Source: Pollutibacter sp044353505
Lineage (GTDB): Bacteria > Bacteroidota > Bacteroidia > Chitinophagales > Chitinophagaceae
Assembly: GCA_044353505.1 (NCBI GenBank)
Contig: JBILBU010000003.1
Coordinates: 44,399 to 108,398, forward strand
DNA: 64,000 nucleotides
Direction: 5' to 3'
The stretch's first letter is position 1. Every line of letters begins with the position of its first letter. Positions 53,933 to 63,100 of the stretch are shown here, one piece after another. A program made the translations under genes and the position numbers. The notes under the pieces were generated by a model. It did no database searches. It saw nothing but the letters and a program-made list of their open reading frames with translations, and was not told the DNA's origin.

Positions 53933-54904
53933 TTAATTTAATGCAACGCCATCCAATTTAATGCTGACTTTTTTAGGAATGATAATTTCTAGATGCTTTG
54001 CCATTGTTGGAAGTAAATCAACTACCGCCGCTGGATAACCAAGAGATGTTTTATTAACCAACTTTTTATTGCTAATAATCCAGGTGCTTCTCTCCCGCTC
54101 AGTTTGTCCACCATGATCTTTTCCAGTGATGCTATCTCGTCCGTGATCAGTAGTTATGATGAATAACCAATCTTCATTGAAATTCTTTTCGCGGTATTCG
54201 ATTGCTTGCCACAGTTTTTTTATCTGAAGGTCAAGTAATGAAATGGCATCATGAAGTTGAGGCCCATCACCCCATTTATGACCCATATCATCGGTGTATT
54301 CCAAATAAACCCAACTCAAGTCAGGGGCATTACTTTTTAAAACTTCCGCCGCATCAGCAACAACACGCTCATCGATCAAATGAATATATTTATTTTCTGA
54401 ATCGTGCGGATAGCGTATTGTATCCAGCTCATATCCATCTGAAACATGATCAAACTTCAAGCCCTTTGTTTTTCTTAAGCCTTCTCCTGCCAATTTTGTG
54501 CGGTTATCAAGCCAGGTGGAAAATATACCGATCTGTTTGTTGGGGTACTGATCTTTGAACAAGCGAAAAATCGTAGGGTATCTATAATTCGGCTTTGCAA
54601 TATCATTATCCCACACATTGTGTTTATTGGCCCAGGTGCCAGTGAGCAGACTATTGTAGCCAACAGCAGAGATTGTCGGGGATTCAGACCTCCCCCCCCT
54701 GACCCCCCCTACATACGCACGCAGATATGACCCGCTTGAAGCAATTGACTTCATTGTTGGTGCGGGATGTTTTTCAATGACATCCGCGGGGATACCATCG
54801 GCGATGACGAACAATACCTTATGATTTCTTTGTGCAAGGATGAATTGACTCAAGAAAAGAGAGAGCAATAAAAATGAAGTTTGTTTACATGTTGGCATCA
54901 GCAT
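53933..54904 (-). CDS. Alkaline-phosphatase-superfamily phosphodiesterase/pyrophosphatase
   Basis: This exported 323-residue protein has a signal peptide (FLLLSLFLSQFILAQ). It belongs to the nucleotide pyrophosphatase/phosphodiesterase branch. The region of the Thr/Ser nucleophile is SPTISAVGYNSLLTG; metal ligands appear in FVIADG (Asp), TDDMGHKWGDGP (Asp, His) and TTDHGRDSITGKDHGG (Asp, His). It can act on nucleotide or sugar phosphodiesters; the substrate is unknown. The start overlaps the upstream gene by 20 bp and the GH32-like gene follows after 27 bp, so the three are cotranscribed. Confidence 0.88.
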   Translation of the reverse strand: MLMPTCKQTSFLLLSLFLSQFILAQRNHKVLFVIADGIPADVIEKHPAPTMKSIASSGSYLRAYVGGVRGGRSESPTISAVGYNSLLTGTWANKHNVWDNDIAKPNYRYPTIFRLFKDQYPNKQIGIFSTWLDNRTKLAGEGLRKTKGLKFDHVSDGYELDTIRYPHDSENKYIHLIDERVVADAAEVLKSNAPDLSWVYLEYTDDMGHKWGDGPQLHDAISLLDLQIKKLWQAIEYREKNFNEDWLFIITTDHGRDSITGKDHGGQTERERSTWIISNKKLVNKTSLGYPAAVVDLLPTMAKHLEIIIPKKVSIKLDGVALN

Positions 54905-55412
54905 CTATTTTCTGGAAGGTAATGGACTTTATTTCATCAAGCAGTTTCTTTACTTCATCTGGCTTTTGAGTGCCTATCAATATCTTACTACCACTTTTTA
55001 ATTCGAGTTGAATTCCAAAATTACCTGAGATATTATAGGCAAGTCCTTTTAGCCCATACTTTATCCCCCACCCTCCATAGTCCATGATGGGACTGTATTT
55101 CCTGACGTAACAATTTGATACCTCAGTCCACTTAAATACCCGATAAGAAAAGTGAAATGGAAATAGTTTACAAGCAATCCCCTCCGCTGTAATTTGAGTG
55201 GTCAAGGAAATATTCCTGAGTAATATCAAAAGTAGTGAGATAAAAACAAGCAACAATAATAGTCCCGCATCAGATGCCGGCTTATCACCAAAAGGCTTTC
55301 CGAACACAAGCTGAGAGATCGCTCCATACGATGTTGTACCAATTATTCCGATTAATATAATCCAAAGCCACCATTGGGTGAACTTCTGTTTTTCAGAGAA
55401 AAAGGTATCCAT
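54885..55412 (-). CDS. Membrane protein with bacterial PH-like domain
   Basis: This 175-residue protein has two membrane helices (about 15-36 and 45-66) and a C-terminal domain (80-165) of PH-like or DUF6141-like type with WTEVSNCYVRKYSP and ILIGTQKPDEVKKLLDEI. The role is unknown. It lies first in the run with the phosphodiesterase and GH32-like genes, overlapping the next by 20 bp. There is no catalytic motif. Confidence 0.7.
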   Translation of the reverse strand: MDTFFSEKQKFTQWWLWIILIGIIGTTSYGAISQLVFGKPFGDKPASDAGLLLLLVFISLLLILLRNISLTTQITAEGIACKLFPFHFSYRVFKWTEVSNCYVRKYSPIMDYGGWGIKYGLKGLAYNISGNFGIQLELKSGSKILIGTQKPDEVKKLLDEIKSITFQKIDADANM

Positions 55413-55471
55413 TGAATGTAATTTAAAATGATAGCGTGAAACCTATCTGTATTGCTGGCGGCAAAAGATGA

Positions 55472-57346
55472 TTATTTTTTTATCAATGGCATTGCTGTTG
55501 TTTCACCACTGCTATTTTTTAATAAAAGTGTATACCTGCCAGAAGGCCAAGCTCTGGTAGAAATCATGGATGTTTTATTCACCACCTGATCTTTAATTAT
55601 TGGCCTACCATGAACATCTATGATCATCACCTGAACCGGTACAGCGTGAGGTTTATAAATGAATAGATTTTCAATGAAGGGATTAGGCCAAGTTCGAAAC
55701 TCGTTGCTCGCATCTGCAGTCAACATTTTGTTGGACGATAGGCTAAAATCTCGCTTATTGCTAAGGTTTCTCACTCGGTAAAAAGTTTGTACCGCTGTAT
55801 TTTGAAGGATTGTGATGGCATAACTATTTTCTAAATTAAACCGTCCGGAGGTAGGTACGTAATCTTTATTAAACCAGCTCACCCCATCTAGACTGATCTC
55901 AACCTGAAACCCTTCAGACTCTATACTTTCTTCGACTTTCCACGCTAGATTAACCCTGTTACGTTGGGTCTTTTTAACTTCAAATTGTACCCATTTTAAC
56001 GTAAGAATGGTGCACGGAATCTGAACAATAAAATTTGCCTTGGGGGTCAACAAGGATCCTTCTCTGACTTGAACACCGAAAGTACGCGTGCCGCTCGTCT
56101 TTGGAGTAGTCGTATGAGCATAACGAATTGAATCTAGCAACGCCTCAGCCTGTGCTGTTGTCCATCCACCAGCAGTAGTTCTAGTGATATTTATGGTACT
56201 CACTCCTGAGGCAACAGATCTTACTAAAGAATATGTAACACCACCCAGCGAAAAGGTTTGCGTCCCAGATGTTGAGAAGTTAAGTGACAGTTGATTTGTT
56301 CCCGTAGCACCGGCTATAGACATAACTTCTGAAGCCCCATCAAGTATGTCTGTGCTGATGAAATCAATGATGATCTCATTTACAAATCCGCTCGAAACAT
56401 TGGTCAGATTGGTGCCCCCGTAGGTCATGGATTGAACAGCATAACAATCCGATACACTGTTATTAATTCCGGAAGTATTGGTGTTCAAATCAAGTCGTGG
56501 TGTATACGTTGTGGTGGTTGTAGGCGACCATGTAATACCAGCACTGAAGTCGAGAAAAAAGTAAGAAACCCCTGATGCCCCTGAACCAACCTGAATATCA
56601 AATTCAGTTACACTTGAAAACCCTACTGTTGCTCGTTGTGCGCTATTGGTTACATCCGATACGTTAGCAGATATATTTGACCTGAATTTCGTGAGTCCTG
56701 AAGTTGCATTGTATGATGGTGTAAGATTTGTTGGGTTACCGAGCGTATATGATGAAAATCCACCGAACTCAGCAAATTGATTTGAGTTTGCAGCACCATT
56801 TCCGTCCAGATCGTACGCATTCAATTGAAGGTTTTCCAATATGATTGGAGTACCTGTCGGATTTGTTGTTGCATTGTATGAACCACCTACGATGAATTGA
56901 AAATTAAAACCAGCAGAACCACCACCAGTACCAAAACTGAAAGTTGGAGAAAAGTATGCATCTGAATTTGATGATAGGCCAGATCCCGTGGTGGAACTGT
57001 AATCATGAGCAGTACCAGAACCACCAGAAGGCAGGGTAAATGTTGCGTTTGTTAAACTTACCGTTGTCACGATACAGTCGACCTGCTGCCCATTCAAGGT
57101 GATTACATTTGTGTACAAGATCTTATCGCCTACTGCTGTACCATTCCCAATAATAGACACCCTGTTGGCATCAAGAAATTGTAAGGTGCCTGTGGCCACG
57201 TTGACCGTTGTTTGAGCAAGCAAGGAATTACTTGAAAAAGACACCGCCCCACATAGCAGTAACAGCTTGATAAAAAAACCAAGAAATGTCCTCGAATTGA
57301 TGAAAAATCGGGGAGTAAGGGTTGCTATTGGGGGTGCTACTATCAA
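55472..57346 (-). CDS. Type IX-secreted repeat-rich surface protein
   Basis: This 624-residue protein is probably sent through the outer membrane by the type IX system. The C-terminal sorting domain (about 545-624) shows the usual WPNPF, IIDVHGRPI, SGRYTLLL and final KK. The middle part is Ser, Thr and Gly rich with many beta-strands. A signal peptide (FLGFFIKLLLLCGAVSFSSNSLLAQ) lies at residues 21-45. No ATG lies near the N-terminus; the TTG at 57346 is the only usual start before a stop at 57371. Function is unknown. It precedes the PH-like gene by 59 bp. Confidence 0.83.
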   Translation of the reverse strand: MIVAPPIATLTPRFFINSRTFLGFFIKLLLLCGAVSFSSNSLLAQTTVNVATGTLQFLDANRVSIIGNGTAVGDKILYTNVITLNGQQVDCIVTTVSLTNATFTLPSGGSGTAHDYSSTTGSGLSSNSDAYFSPTFSFGTGGGSAGFNFQFIVGGSYNATTNPTGTPIILENLQLNAYDLDGNGAANSNQFAEFGGFSSYTLGNPTNLTPSYNATSGLTKFRSNISANVSDVTNSAQRATVGFSSVTEFDIQVGSGASGVSYFFLDFSAGITWSPTTTTTYTPRLDLNTNTSGINNSVSDCYAVQSMTYGGTNLTNVSSGFVNEIIIDFISTDILDGASEVMSIAGATGTNQLSLNFSTSGTQTFSLGGVTYSLVRSVASGVSTINITRTTAGGWTTAQAEALLDSIRYAHTTTPKTSGTRTFGVQVREGSLLTPKANFIVQIPCTILTLKWVQFEVKKTQRNRVNLAWKVEESIESEGFQVEISLDGVSWFNKDYVPTSGRFNLENSYAITILQNTAVQTFYRVRNLSNKRDFSLSSNKMLTADASNEFRTWPNPFIENLFIYKPHAVPVQVMIIDVHGRPIIKDQVVNKTSMISTRAWPSGRYTLLLKNSSGETTAMPLIKK

Positions 57347-57664
57347 AACCGAATTAAATAATCCAGTAATTTACGATTTTTATATTTTTTCGCAGTCTGT
57401 TTAAAAATATTTTTTTGTTAAACATCAATGATGTCAACATGTACAGCCTTAAAACGATTTGGTAAACTTTACAATTTGCCGAAGCCACAAAAAGGTTGTA
57501 ACCAAAAAGATCCTTGTGGGACTAACCCTTTAAGTCATTGATTAATAATGATCGAGCTAATATTTATTGCGTATCGTAAAATTTTGAAAAATAATCTCGG
57601 GTCTTGATGTAGGTCATATTTTTTTACCGTTCAAGAATTCAACTTTGACCAATAAAAATACATC
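57347..57664. other. Divergent intergenic region
   Basis: The region lies between the T9SS-secreted protein gene (minus) and the DUF6799 gene (plus). It is A/T-rich and has a near-match promoter box CAACTTTG at about 57640. I see no hairpin with strong support and no small gene. Confidence 0.45.
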
Positions 57665-58120
57665 ATGAAAATATCATTCTTAGCAGTTCTGTTTATCCTA
57701 TCAATCAGCATTGGATATTCACAAGATCAGGATCGAGATAAAGAACAATTACAAACACAAGAAAAACTTAGGCTTCAAGATAGGCTAATCATAAAAAATG
57801 GTGAGGTATTTTGGATACAAAATCAGCAAAAAAATAGACTTCAAAATCAAATCACACTCGATAACGGCACTGTTGTATACCCTGATGGCACGATACAGAA
57901 AAGAAATCGCGACCGAATTAAATTAAAAGACGGGGAATGTATTGGAATGAATGGAAGAAAATATAAGGATGAAATAACATTCATGAATAGAGCGAGAAAC
58001 AAAGAGAGGCAAATGGATAGAAGAGCGCTACAGAGGGGAGAGACAATGCAACGGAGTAGTGAACAAGCCCGAAAGAAATCAGGTCGTATGCAAAATAGTG
58101 GTGGAAAAGGTCGGCCATGA
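57665..58120 (+). CDS. DUF6799-like secreted protein
   Basis: This 151-residue exported protein has a signal peptide (FLAVLFILSISIGYSQ) and two repeated beta-hairpin-like units (LIIKNGEVFWIQNQQKNR and ITLDNGTVVYPDGTI, with RIKLKDGECIGMNG) that fit DUF6799. The last 45 residues are basic and rich in Arg, Glu and Gln. It overlaps the next gene by four bases (ATGA) and is probably translationally coupled to it. Function is unknown. Confidence 0.7.
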   Translation: MKISFLAVLFILSISIGYSQDQDRDKEQLQTQEKLRLQDRLIIKNGEVFWIQNQQKNRLQNQITLDNGTVVYPDGTIQKRNRDRIKLKDGECIGMNGRKYKDEITFMNRARNKERQMDRRALQRGETMQRSSEQARKKSGRMQNSGGKGRP

Positions 58121-59012
58121 AAAAAAAACTGATAATGACAGTGGCTATTGCATTTCTTTCCTCGAGTTTGTATCAAGTCTTTGCGCAAGAAGAAAAATTA
58201 AAGCACAATATCTCAAAAGAGGCAAGTAAAAAAACATCACAGCTCAGGATAGGGGTAAGTTATGTAAACAACTATGTATATGCGGGTAGAACAGATTCAT
58301 TAACATCACCATATCTAACCCCATACGTTTCTTATTACCATAGGTCAGGTTTTTTTGCAAAGGGGCTATATCATACCTCACAGGAAAATCAGAAAACCGA
58401 ATTGACCTTGTCAATCTGATGATTGGATATGGATTCTACTCAGCCAGACTATTTGGGGGGGGGGCGAGCACGAATCTACTTGCTTTCAATAAAGAAAGTT
58501 ATGCAATCCAATCAGAGGTTAGTGCTTCGGCTAATGGCTATCTTGGATATGATCTTGGCTGGTTTGATCTGACTGCAGATGTTAGCACATTGATGGGCAA
58601 AGAACTTGATATCATCAGTGGACTTGAGTTAAATAAAATAATAAATATCTATAAAAATCGTTTCACACTCAATCCAACGTTCTATGCTATTGGCGGCACC
58701 CAGCAGTATTATGGTGAGTATTATACCTATCGCAGCAGCAGTGCAAAAGCAAGATTCGGTCGTAGGCCTGGGGGGATAAATAATGGCCCCGCTGAACCCA
58801 TCATAGTTGTCAATGAAACATCCCCCTTCAAAATACTCGCGTTTGAGATGAGCTTGCCTATTCACTATACAGCAAATAAATTGAAGTTCTCATTTATACC
58901 TCAATACGCTATACCCGTAAATCCTTCGACGATTACCGTTAATGAAATTACCACGAGTGAGGAGATCAAGAACAGGCTATATTTTACTGCTGAAATTAGT
59001 GTCCAATTGTAA
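58117..59012 (+). pseudogene. Outer-membrane beta-barrel-like protein, frameshifted
   Basis: Two frames together encode one exported protein of about 298 residues. The first (58117-58419) has a signal peptide (IAFLSSSLYQVFAQ) and YVNNYVYAGRTDS. The second frame reads ENRIDLVNLMIGYGFYS upstream of its first ATG and then continues as strands to the C-terminal FTAEISVQL. Inserting one G in the GGGG run at 58362-58365 joins them as AKGAISYLTGKSENRIDL. A run of ten G lies at 58455-58464 in the second frame. I infer one gene broken by a one-base deletion, either real, phase variable or a sequencing error. Confidence 0.75.
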
Positions 59013-59147
59013 ACACAACCTTAGGGCCAACAATACTATACCAGAAAATAATCAATCCAGATGGCTGCCTTTTTAGTCGAACCCTCAGAGTACACAAGCA
59101 AAAGTTAAGTCAACTTGAAAGCTTTGTAGATTCAAAATTTAAGGTGG

Positions 59148-59621
59148 CTATTGCTTTGTATATGCAGAATACATCCAGATAAGCTTTTCCTGCTGTCTTA
59201 CATAATCACTCATCATCGCACTTGTACCTTCATCATTTGCTTTTCCTGCGATAGCAAGTATTTCGCGCTCCAGAGATAGCAGCACACCGAGTGCATTGAT
59301 TACTGCAGCAATGCTTTTTTCTGAACCGGTTATATTGATCATTTCCTTAATGGCAGACTTTTTAAAATATTCTCCAAATGAATGAATTGGCGTTCCCCCT
59401 AAGGTTAGGATGCGCTCAGCAATCTCATCTGTCTTCAGATTTAAATCGTTGTACAATTCCTCAAATTTTAAGTGAAGTTCAAAAAACTTGTCGCCTTGAA
59501 TATTCCAGTGAAAACCCCTAGCATTCATATAAAACACTTGAGTATTAGAAAGCAAAATGTTGAGTTGAACAATCAACATGTCGGCTAATTTCTTTTCAAG
59601 ACCTATGCTATTTTTTTTCAT
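59148..59621 (-). CDS. dps: Dps/ferritin-like DNA-binding stress protein
   Basis: Dps forms a 12-subunit shell that oxidises and stores iron and protects DNA in starvation. It has 157 residues. The ferroxidase residues are at the dimer face: H38 (GFHWN), H50, D65 and E69. There is a short basic N-terminal tail (MKKNSIGLEKK). The gene stands alone, divergent from the DUF1080 lipoprotein. Confidence 0.92.
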   Translation of the reverse strand: MKKNSIGLEKKLADMLIVQLNILLSNTQVFYMNARGFHWNIQGDKFFELHLKFEELYNDLNLKTDEIAERILTLGGTPIHSFGEYFKKSAIKEMINITGSEKSIAAVINALGVLLSLEREILAIAGKANDEGTSAMMSDYVRQQEKLIWMYSAYTKQ

Positions 59622-59828
59622 ACTATCAATTTTGATGAAGATAATACTAAGGAAAATATACTTGGGTGATATTAGTCACCTCAAGGTAAAGCATATAAAC
59701 TTACATATCCTTCGCATAGCTTGCTTACAAATGGTATACTTTGTTCATATATGCATTTAATACCCCAGCAACATGTGGCTACCAATCTAAAATTTATAAT
59801 AACTTCAAGAAAAAATGAAATAGCTGTG

Positions 59829-60608
59829 ATGAGAAAAATATTCAGTTTTATATTACCAGTATTATTAATACTATCATGTACAACTCCTAAAAAAGAAAAT
59901 TGGGTATCGCTCTTCAATGGTAAAGACATTGACGACTGGACTGTAAAAATCTATCACCATGAGGTAGGTGAAAATTATGGGAATACTTTTCGGGTGGAAG
60001 ATGGCCTCATCAAAATTCGATATGACCAATACGATCAATTTCAGAATCGGTTTGGACATTTGTTTTACAATACCCCCTACTCACATTACAAGCTAAAATT
60101 CGATTATAGATTTACAGGGATATGGAGAAAAGATGCTCCTGTTTATACTGAGTTGAATTCTGGTGTGATGTATCATTCACAAGACCCAAAAACTATTTTA
60201 AAAGAACAGGATTGGCCTATATCGGTTGAATTTCAGCTGCTCGCCGGACTTGCTGATAGCCTATCCAGGCCTACCGGGAATATGTGTTCACCGGGGACAG
60301 ACGTGGTGTTTGAAGGGAAAATTGATTCGAGACATTGCATTAACTCTTCGTCTAAAACCTATTATGGAGATCAGTGGGTTCATGCTGAATTGATTGTAAT
60401 GGGAGATTCGATGATTACCCATATCATCAATGGTGATACCGTATTGAAATATTCACAACCTCAGATTGGAGGAGGTGTAGCAACTGGCTATGACCCCAAC
60501 ATAAAGGTTGATGGCAAATTGCTCAAGCGTGGCTTTATTGCCCTACAAAGCGAGGGTCAGGAAATTGATTTCAAGAACATCAAGTTGTTGAATCTCGCAG
60601 AAAACTAA
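59829..60608 (+). CDS. DUF1080 lipoprotein
   Basis: This 259-residue lipoprotein starts at the ATG at 59829, which places a lipoprotein signal (FSFILPVLLILSC) at the front. The earlier ATG at 59721 adds 36 residues with no signal. A single DUF1080 domain follows from WVSLFNGKDIDDW to FKNIKLLN, with SGVMYHSQDP, WVHAELIVMGD and GFIALQSEGQ. It resembles the gene at 49878 in the domain but not in the N-terminal insert. A role in glycan metabolism is likely only by family. Confidence 0.88.
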   Translation: MRKIFSFILPVLLILSCTTPKKENWVSLFNGKDIDDWTVKIYHHEVGENYGNTFRVEDGLIKIRYDQYDQFQNRFGHLFYNTPYSHYKLKFDYRFTGIWRKDAPVYTELNSGVMYHSQDPKTILKEQDWPISVEFQLLAGLADSLSRPTGNMCSPGTDVVFEGKIDSRHCINSSSKTYYGDQWVHAELIVMGDSMITHIINGDTVLKYSQPQIGGGVATGYDPNIKVDGKLLKRGFIALQSEGQEIDFKNIKLLNLAEN

Positions 60609-60630
60609 CCATCTAAACGCATAAACAACT

Positions 60631-60668
60631 AAACTTCTCTCAACCTCTCTAAACTTCTCTAAACCTTA
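60631..60668. repeat. 10-bp periodic repeat, short copy
   Basis: Units AAACTTCTCT, CAACCTCTCT, AAACTTCTCT and AAACCTTA follow each other in an exact 10-bp step. They match the array at 34641-34724. Confidence 0.8.
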
Positions 60669-61832
60669 CTTATCCGTTCTTCTACTACCATCATACAATT
60701 CATACTCCAATAACCTGCAATCAATGGTTGCATTGAAAAACTCTATTCGCCTTTTGGTTTTCAATCGTATTGCTTTTGCCAAATCAAGGTTGCCCGTAAA
60801 CACATATCCAACCTTGCCCTTGCACTGTTGCTTTAAAAAATCTCCTATTCTTGCATAGGTTGCATTCAGCTCGATTTCATCTCCCAAGCGATCTCCATAC
60901 TCTGGATTGAACATCACAACCCCTTCCCCTTCTGGAACAGTAGTCTCTTCAAAATCGCAGACTTCAAAATCAATTAGATCCTCTACCCCTGCTGCTGCTG
61001 CGTTAATCCTTGCAATATCAATTGCCCGCTCACTCATATCAGACGCAATAATTTTGAGTTCAGGTACCCTAATAATCTGTTCATCAAGCTTTGCCCGTTC
61101 TGTGTTGTACATGTCAGCCTCATACCCCAGAATATGCATGAATGCATAATTGTTTCGCAAAAGACCTGGAGCCCGGTTGGTGGCAATCAACGCGGCTTCA
61201 ATAGCTACTGTACCTGAACCACACATGGGATTGATGAATGGACTTGTTCGATTCCATTGAGAAGATAATATAGTTGCTGCTGCCAATGCTTCCAGCATAG
61301 GTGCCTGACCGGGCAACTTGCGGTATCCATGCTTTGCCAGCGTTTCACCAGAGGTATCGATAAATATTTCAGCTTCGTCATTTTTCCAGAAGAGATAAAT
61401 TACCGCACCCAATAGCTCAGATCCAGTATTGGGGCGTCTTTTTACCGTATCACGCATCCTATCTACAATGGCATCTTTCACCCGTAAATTTGCAAAAAGA
61501 TTTGTTGAGATGGTAGGATGAAACACATTGCTGGTCACAGAAAAATACCCATTGGGGGGAATAAACCTCTCCCACTCAACAGACAATAAACTATCGTGCA
61601 GCTGATCAGGATCTTCGCATTGAAAAGACTTTAATGAGTACATAACCTGACTGGCGCAGCGGAGATTAAGGTTCAATTTGATACAATCCTGAACAGTGCC
61701 GATCAGCTCAACACCTGTTTGAAAGACACGCTTTGGCTCAAATCCAAGTTCAATAACTTGTTTTTCCAGTGAGGGAGCGAGCCATTTGTGGCAGGTGATG
61801 ATAATTTTTCTACGGTAAGTGAATACATGCAT
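60666..61832 (-). CDS. THUMP-domain 23S rRNA guanine-N2 methyltransferase, RlmL-like
   Basis: This 388-residue SAM-dependent methyltransferase is like the N-terminal half of RlmL (m2G2445 of 23S rRNA) and the YcbY/TrmN group. It has a THUMP domain (residues 45-155) and a Rossmann-type domain with NPMCGSGTVAIEAALIATNRAPG, VVMFNPEYGDRLG (the NPPY-type motif reads NPEY) and FTGNLDLAKAI. It acts on rRNA in the cytosol; the exact base is inferred from the family. The last base pairs of the gene overlap the repeat. A TAAATTTG box lies 5 bp before the ATG. Confidence 0.9.
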   Translation of the reverse strand: MHVFTYRRKIIITCHKWLAPSLEKQVIELGFEPKRVFQTGVELIGTVQDCIKLNLNLRCASQVMYSLKSFQCEDPDQLHDSLLSVEWERFIPPNGYFSVTSNVFHPTISTNLFANLRVKDAIVDRMRDTVKRRPNTGSELLGAVIYLFWKNDEAEIFIDTSGETLAKHGYRKLPGQAPMLEALAAATILSSQWNRTSPFINPMCGSGTVAIEAALIATNRAPGLLRNNYAFMHILGYEADMYNTERAKLDEQIIRVPELKIIASDMSERAIDIARINAAAAGVEDLIDFEVCDFEETTVPEGEGVVMFNPEYGDRLGDEIELNATYARIGDFLKQQCKGKVGYVFTGNLDLAKAIRLKTKRRIEFFNATIDCRLLEYELYDGSRRTDK

Positions 61833-61837
61833 GACTG

Positions 61838-61864
61838 CAAATTTAAGTTAATCTATAAAATCAA
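61838..61864 (-). promoter_or_regulatory. Candidate promoter of the RlmL-like gene, leaderless spacing
   Basis: TTG (61864-61862) and TAAATTTG (61845-61838) lie 16 bases apart on the minus strand. The -7 box ends five bases before the ATG at 61832. Confidence 0.45.
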
Positions 61865-61896
61865 TTGGATTTATATGTCCTGCAGTCCATAAGTAT

Positions 61897-61930
61897 GCCA
61901 TAAATTATGGCGGCTTAACGCCATATTTTT
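61897..61930 (+). promoter_or_regulatory. Two mutually exclusive hairpins upstream of the glycosyltransferase
   Basis: GCCATA (61897) can pair with TATGGC (61906-61911), or ATGGCG (61907-61912) can pair with CGCCAT (61919-61924), which is followed by ATTTTT. The first arm of the second stem overlaps the first stem. This resembles an attenuator but is weak. Confidence 0.3.
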
Positions 61931-62013
61931 GATCCTTTTTAGAAAACTGCTTACAGCAGTATATGATAGGGAAATTTAGAAGTTAAGTTTTACCTTTCAC
62001 GATAATATTTAAG

Positions 62014-62035
62014 CCTGATCGAATTACAGATCAGG
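62014..62035. promoter_or_regulatory. Inverted repeat in the glycosyltransferase leader
   Basis: CCTGATC and GATCAGG form a perfect 7-bp inverted repeat with an eight-base spacer. It ends 19 bp before the ATG at 62055, just upstream of an AGGAA Shine-Dalgarno-like site. Confidence 0.4.
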
Positions 62036-62054
62036 TTACTATCATAGGAACAAG

Positions 62055-63047
62055 ATGAACATACTGATTGTACACAAGACTAAACTACCCATAACCAAAT
62101 ATGGCGGAACAGAAAGATCGCTTTGGTACTTGGCCTGGGAATTAAATAAGATGGGGCATACTGTTAATATGCTCTTGCCAAAAGGATCATCCTGCCCATT
62201 TGCCAACGTTTTTTTTATACAGTAAGATCGTGAAATCATCGATCAAATCCCTCCGAATATGGATGTCGTCCATTTTGGCTTCATTCCAAAAAGTACTAGC
62301 GGTTTAAAACTCCCATATATCATAGTTATCCACGGGAATGTTTATGACAATATTGAGCTGGACAGCAACACTGTATTTGTTTCCGTTAATCATGCGAGCA
62401 GATATGGCTCTGCGTCTTTTGTTTATAACGGCATGAACTGGGATGACTATAGCAAGCCAGATCTGAACAATGCCAGAAATTATTTTCACTTTCTTGCCAA
62501 TGCATCTTGGTCTGTCAAAAACGTAAAAGGAGCCATCAACATCATTAAGAAAACATCAGATGAAAAGCTATATGTTCTTGGGGGCCATAGGTTGAATTTC
62601 AACATGGGATTTAGATTTACAACAACCCCTAGAGCACGTTTTTGTGGCATGGTGGGCGGTGAAAGAAAGGATGCCCTAGTCAATCAATCGAAAGGTCTGA
62701 TTTTTCCTGTGAAATGGAATGAACCCTTTGGAATTGCACTCATTGAAAGCCTTTACTATGGATGCCCTGTTTTTGCAACGCCATACGGATCTTTGAAAGA
62801 ATTGATTCACAAAGAAGTTGGAGCGCTTTCAAATAAATTATCAGAGCTGGCAGAAGCAGTTGAAAACGCCGAATCCTTTTCAAAAAAAACATGCCATGAA
62901 TATGCACGTGATTGTTTTAATTCAAAAGTGATGGCGGTAAACTATCTAAAGAAATACGAAACAGTTATCGCTGGGGAGTCCCTAAACCCAACCAAACCAA
63001 AATTAGTTCACTATCCAGAACCAAAATTTTTAGACTGGATTGAATGA
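62055..63047 (+). pseudogene. GT4-type glycosyltransferase interrupted by in-frame TAA
   Basis: The full reading frame runs 331 codons from the ATG at 62055, which has a good Shine-Dalgarno (AGGAA). Codons 1-56 give the N-terminal GT-B part, with LIVHKTKLPITKYGGTERS and the KGSSCPFA region. Codon 57 (62223-62225) is TAA. The same frame then continues with DREIIDQIPPNMDVVHF and a C-terminal family motif EPFGIALIESLYYGCPVFATP. One base change separates it from an intact gene. Product: a retaining glycosyltransferase of family 4. Annotators may call only the downstream frame from 62259. Confidence 0.8.
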
Positions 63048-63100
63048 GTGCAATCTTGAAAATCATTTCGATTTATGTCTAGGGAGATGCCGAAGGATGA

